A stretch of 6,925 nt of DNA from RGIG3872 sp045660245 (lineage in GTDB: Bacteria > Bacillota > Clostridia > Christensenellales > UBA1242), in assembly GCA_045660245.1 (NCBI GenBank), contig JAZRDJ010000103.1, positions 1-6,925 of the forward strand. Reading direction: 5' to 3'. Position numbers and translations under genes: made by a program. A model generated the notes under the pieces. It made no database searches. It had not been told where the DNA came from and saw nothing but the letters and a program-made list of their open reading frames with translations. Positions 3,905 to 6,925 of this stretch are shown here, piece by piece (positions within the stretch are counted from its first letter, which is position 1; each line of letters starts with the position of its first letter).

Positions 3905-6844
3905 ATGGTTGAAAATTCAATAATTTCAAACAATAACAAAAAAATGAAAAACCAACGCAGTTTTAAACGTTGGTTTGGTTTTGGCATGATGATTTTTGCA
4001 ATTATCGCATGTATCTTGTGCGTTTTTCCATCTTTTTTGAATATTGGATATTTTTTCTATAGATTGTTTGGAGCAAATGTTTGGATTTTGCTGATTTTAT
4101 GCTTGCTTTGTGGTTTTGGCATGTTTCGAGGTTTGAACTTTGTTGCGAGCAAAAAATATGTCTTATACATCACACTATCGTACTTGAGTGTACTTTGCTT
4201 GATTCATTTGATCTTTTCGACAAATGTTCTCGGATCGTATTATTTGGATTTTTCTCACATGAAAGCATATCTTGACAGTGCGTACTACTTGCATCATGGT
4301 GTAACTGTCGGTGGAGTGGTTCTTTCAATATTTATTTATGTCATTCGTGCGATGCTTGGAGTTGTTGGAAGTTATGTTGTGTATGTAATCATGTCGGCAA
4401 TCTTTATTGGACTTTCTATTGATTATATCATTTACAACAGAACAATCGACAGAAGGAAAAAATTATATTCTGAAAAGACAAAAAAAGACCTTGAAGTCAA
4501 ACTTATGAACAATGCAAAAATTGTGGACAATGGTGAAAATTTACCGCAATATAGTTTTGTTCCATCAGGTTACGCTGAAACAAACACAATCTCTCAAACA
4601 CCAGACACAAAATTTGATCAATCATCAATTGATAGTGGGTTTGATGGTTTTGGATTTGAGGGTTTAAACAAAGAACCAGTTGATCAAAACGTAAATTCAC
4701 TTGGTGATCTTGAACAAGAAAGGGAAATTGCAAGAAAGAAACTTTTTGAAAATTATAATTTTGATACTTTGGATAATTCCGGTGTTCAATCTGAAAGCCA
4801 AGAGCCACAAACAGCAAGAGAAAAGTTGTTTGGCTCTGAACCAAAACTTCCGGATTACTTGTATACCAACAAAAACGCAGAATCTGACGCGAGGGATTTT
4901 GTGAACAATTTTGGAACTTTTGGATCAAATTTCAGTGCTCCAAACAATTTTTCAAACTTTGAAGATCCAACACCTACAAAAACCCCGAATCTTGATGACA
5001 ACATTCTCGGAACATCAGCAATTAGATCATCATGGGGCAGTTTTGATCCATCGGTTCAAAACGAATCTGAAGATAATGCCATGTCAAATGGCACAGAACA
5101 ACAATCAAACGAGTTCAGTGCTTTTGGAAACACATTTGGTCAAAACTCAAGCACTGCTTCATTGTTCGGATTTGGTTCTGCAAATAACACGGCTGAGCAA
5201 AATGCAAATGATGTGACATTTACTTCAAACGTGAACAATGGATTTGAAAACAGGACTTTTGAACCACAGGGACTCAAAGCAATCATTCCGGAACAAAAGT
5301 CAGAGATTGAAAAACCGCAAAAACGCGTTACAAAACAAACAAATATTTATGATGATGCACCAAAAAAATATTTTACACCGCCATTGTCTCTCCTCAAAAC
5401 GTACAAGGATGATACTCGGGATCATTCAGCGGAAAATCAACGCAAGTCTGCAATTTTGAATCAGGTGTTCGACAGTTTCAAAATCCCTGCTCATGTTTCA
5501 AACGTTGTGCGTGGCCCAAAATTCACACGTTATGAAATTACTCTTCAAATCGGTGTATCTGTCACAAAAATTCTTCAGATTGAAAAGAATATTGAGATGG
5601 CTCTCGAAACGGACAGCGGGATTCGTATTGAAGCACCAATCCCGGGCAAAAACGCAGTTGGTATTGAAGTTAAGAATGATGTATCGACAACAATTGGTCT
5701 CAAGGAACTTTTGGAATCTCCAGAATATGCGAACTCAAAACATGTTCTTCCTGTTGCGATCGGAAAGAATATCATTGGTGACATAAAAGTGAGTCCTCTT
5801 GAGAAAATGCTTCACTTGCTTGTTGCTGGATCAACTGGATCGGGAAAATCTGTATTCATTCACTCACTCATCATGAGTTTGCTCTACAAATGTTCACCTG
5901 AAGAACTCAAACTCTTGATCATTGATCCAAAGCAAGTTGACTTTGTTCAATACAACGGAATTCCACACCTTGTAGCGCCTGAGGTATTCTTCAATTATGA
6001 GCAATCTGTGAACGCTCTCACATGGTCAGTCAAAGAAATGGAAAGACGCTATGGATTCTTGAAGGAAAAGGGGTATTCAAACATCAAAGATTACAACAAC
6101 TCACCAAAAGTTAAGTCGGGCGAGGAACGTGTAATCCCATACATTGTTATCATTATTGATGAGTTTTCAAACCTCATGAGTGAAGATAAAAACAGCACAC
6201 TTGAACTAATGATCAAAAAAGTTACTGAAAAGGCTCGTGCGGCGGGCATTCATATGGTTGTTGCAACCCAGCGTCCATCAGTTGATGTAATCACCGGTGT
6301 GATCAAAAACAACCTTCCAACGCGTGTTGCACTCAAACTTTCATCTGGTGTCGATTCAAAGACAATTCTTGATAAAGTTGGTGCTGAAAAATTGCTTGGA
6401 TGGGGCGATATGCTTTTTGCACCTCCAGACACAAACAAGGAAATGCGTTTGCAGGGAGCATATGTCTCTGATGATGAAATAAAATCAATCATCAAATATA
6501 TCAAACAAAACAATATTTCTTCTTATGATGCTTCAATTGCAGAAGAAATCAACAGAAAACGTGAAGAGCCGACTGAGGAAGAAATCAAGTCTTCAAGTAG
6601 CAAAGAGTCGAAGGGTGATCAAATGGACGATTTGATGCAAAAATGTTTGGAACTCGTGATTGCAAGAGGCAAAGCGACAACAACAATGCTTCAAACAAAA
6701 CTCTCAATCGGTTACTCAAGGGCAGCGAGAATTATTGGACAAATGGAAGAACGTGGTTTCATTTCAGACAATAGCGATGGAAAACCAAGAGAGGTTTATA
6801 TCACGCAAGAACAATTCGATCAAATGTTCGGAAACAACAATTAA
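3905..6844 (+). CDS. ftsK: FtsK/SpoIIIE-family DNA translocase
   Basis: 979 residues. Septum-anchored ATPase that pumps double-stranded DNA to clear chromosomes during division. Four or five membrane segments lie at about 24-46, 57-76, 84-106, 134-154 and 156-177, followed by a low-complexity Asn/Gln/Ser/Phe/Gly-rich linker (about 200-490). The motor begins near 494: alpha domain with GPKFTRYE (537-544) and IRIEAPIPGKNAVGIEV; Walker A GSTGSGKS (642-649); Walker B IVIIIDEF with D752 and E753; ATQRPSVDVITG (787-798); and LLGWGDMLF (830-838). A winged-helix gamma domain occupies about 906-970 (IGYSRAARIIGQMEERGFI, KPREVYIT), which in relatives reads polar DNA sequences. All ATPase residues are intact. 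The ATG at 3905 is 16 bases after the M16 stop, with a weak AAGG at 3894-3897. Met14 (3944) is a less likely start because no Shine-Dalgarno sequence precedes it. A dedicated sporulation role cannot be told from a vegetative role by sequence alone. Confidence 0.97.
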   Translation: MVENSIISNNNKKMKNQRSFKRWFGFGMMIFAIIACILCVFPSFLNIGYFFYRLFGANVWILLILCLLCGFGMFRGLNFVASKKYVLYITLSYLSVLCLIHLIFSTNVLGSYYLDFSHMKAYLDSAYYLHHGVTVGGVVLSIFIYVIRAMLGVVGSYVVYVIMSAIFIGLSIDYIIYNRTIDRRKKLYSEKTKKDLEVKLMNNAKIVDNGENLPQYSFVPSGYAETNTISQTPDTKFDQSSIDSGFDGFGFEGLNKEPVDQNVNSLGDLEQEREIARKKLFENYNFDTLDNSGVQSESQEPQTAREKLFGSEPKLPDYLYTNKNAESDARDFVNNFGTFGSNFSAPNNFSNFEDPTPTKTPNLDDNILGTSAIRSSWGSFDPSVQNESEDNAMSNGTEQQSNEFSAFGNTFGQNSSTASLFGFGSANNTAEQNANDVTFTSNVNNGFENRTFEPQGLKAIIPEQKSEIEKPQKRVTKQTNIYDDAPKKYFTPPLSLLKTYKDDTRDHSAENQRKSAILNQVFDSFKIPAHVSNVVRGPKFTRYEITLQIGVSVTKILQIEKNIEMALETDSGIRIEAPIPGKNAVGIEVKNDVSTTIGLKELLESPEYANSKHVLPVAIGKNIIGDIKVSPLEKMLHLLVAGSTGSGKSVFIHSLIMSLLYKCSPEELKLLIIDPKQVDFVQYNGIPHLVAPEVFFNYEQSVNALTWSVKEMERRYGFLKEKGYSNIKDYNNSPKVKSGEERVIPYIVIIIDEFSNLMSEDKNSTLELMIKKVTEKARAAGIHMVVATQRPSVDVITGVIKNNLPTRVALKLSSGVDSKTILDKVGAEKLLGWGDMLFAPPDTNKEMRLQGAYVSDDEIKSIIKYIKQNNISSYDASIAEEINRKREEPTEEEIKSSSSKESKGDQMDDLMQKCLELVIARGKATTTMLQTKLSIGYSRAARIIGQMEERGFISDNSDGKPREVYITQEQFDQMFGNNN

Positions 6845-6854
6845 TATTTTTTAC

Positions 6855-6861
6855 AAAGGAG
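6855..6861 (+). promoter_or_regulatory. Ribosome binding site of rimO
   Basis: AAAGGAG ends five bases before the ATG at 6867. It is the strongest Shine-Dalgarno sequence in the window and supports the start of the truncated downstream gene. No terminator lies in the 22-base gap after ftsK, so translation probably continues on the same message. Confidence 0.8.
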
Positions 6862-6866
6862 AATTC

Positions 6867-6925
6867 ATGGAAAAGAAAAGCAAAAACATGCTTGTTGGAG
6901 TTATTTCACTTGGTTGTGACAAAAA
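6867..6925 (+). CDS. rimO: Ribosomal protein S12 methylthiotransferase RimO, 3'-truncated by window edge
   Basis: Only 19 complete codons are visible: MEKKSKNMLVGVISLGCDK. The VGVISLGCDK stretch matches the start of RimO, whose N-terminal MTTase domain typically opens with VGF(V/I)SLGCxKN. The cysteine at residue 17 would be the first ligand of the auxiliary iron-sulfur cluster. The related tRNA enzymes MiaB and MtaB usually read TFGCQMN or TLGCKVN, so RimO is preferred. Family members are radical-SAM enzymes that methylthiolate a conserved aspartate of ribosomal protein S12. The ftsK-rimO order is common in clostridia as I recall, which supports the call. The radical-SAM CxxxCxxC motif is outside the window and cannot be checked. 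Confidence 0.85.
   Translation, partial: MEKKSKNMLVGVISLGCDK

Noticed and set aside
4503..4928. Open frame of 141 codons on the - strand and several + strand frame-shifted ones in the ftsK linker
   Set aside because: Stop codons are sparse in other frames here because of the low-complexity CAA/TCA/AAC-rich sequence. No start signals or protein motifs support them.
4502..5374. Prophage or foreign insertion in ftsK suggested by the odd composition of the linker
   Set aside because: FtsK linkers are normally variable and low-complexity. The frame is continuous and codon use resembles the flanking motor domain.

Overview
The window looks like chromosomal DNA from a low-GC (AT-rich) Bacillota bacterium, most likely an uncultured clostridium-like lineage. 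It is a compact housekeeping region with every recognisable gene on the + strand. The lineage call rests on gene order: pnp, a YlxY-like deacetylase-fold protein, an M16-peptidase-fold protein, ftsK/spoIIIE, then rimO. As I recall, Bacillus subtilis has pnpA-ylxY-mlpA followed a few genes later by spoIIIE, and clostridia often have ftsK-rimO. The genes usually found between the M16 gene and ftsK in B. subtilis (asd, dapG, dapA, tepA and others) are absent here. I saw no mobile element, RNA gene or CRISPR array. All reading frames are compatible with the standard bacterial code.

Layout. Bases 1-1686 hold the last ~561 codons of polynucleotide phosphorylase; its N-terminus lies outside the window. 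A clear intrinsic terminator follows at 1713-1742. A 244-residue membrane-anchored protein (1778-2512) of polysaccharide deacetylase fold comes next. It seems to have its own promoter placed so close to the ATG that the message may be leaderless. The gap at 2513-2634 holds one good and one weak terminator-like hairpin and a promoter whose -35 lies inside the good hairpin. An M16-fold protein (2635-3888), FtsK (3905-6844) and the first 19 codons of rimO (6867 to the edge) then follow with gaps of 16 and 22 bases, a probable operon.

How they fit together. PNPase degrades RNA in the cytoplasm, FtsK pumps chromosomal DNA through the division septum, and RimO modifies ribosomal protein S12. The two genes between pnp and ftsK are the unusual part. 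The deacetylase-like protein lacks both aspartates of its first catalytic motif. The M16 protein lacks every residue of the HxxEH zinc site and the third zinc ligand. Both therefore look like pseudoenzymes kept intact as full-length genes at a conserved position. Other points worth a second look are the FG-rich, Asn/Gln/Ser-rich linker of FtsK, a duplicated short motif in that linker, a Ser in place of the usual Asn in its DNA-reading gamma domain, and near-absence of the leucine codon TTA in an AT-rich genome. I do not see a wholly new multi-gene system here.
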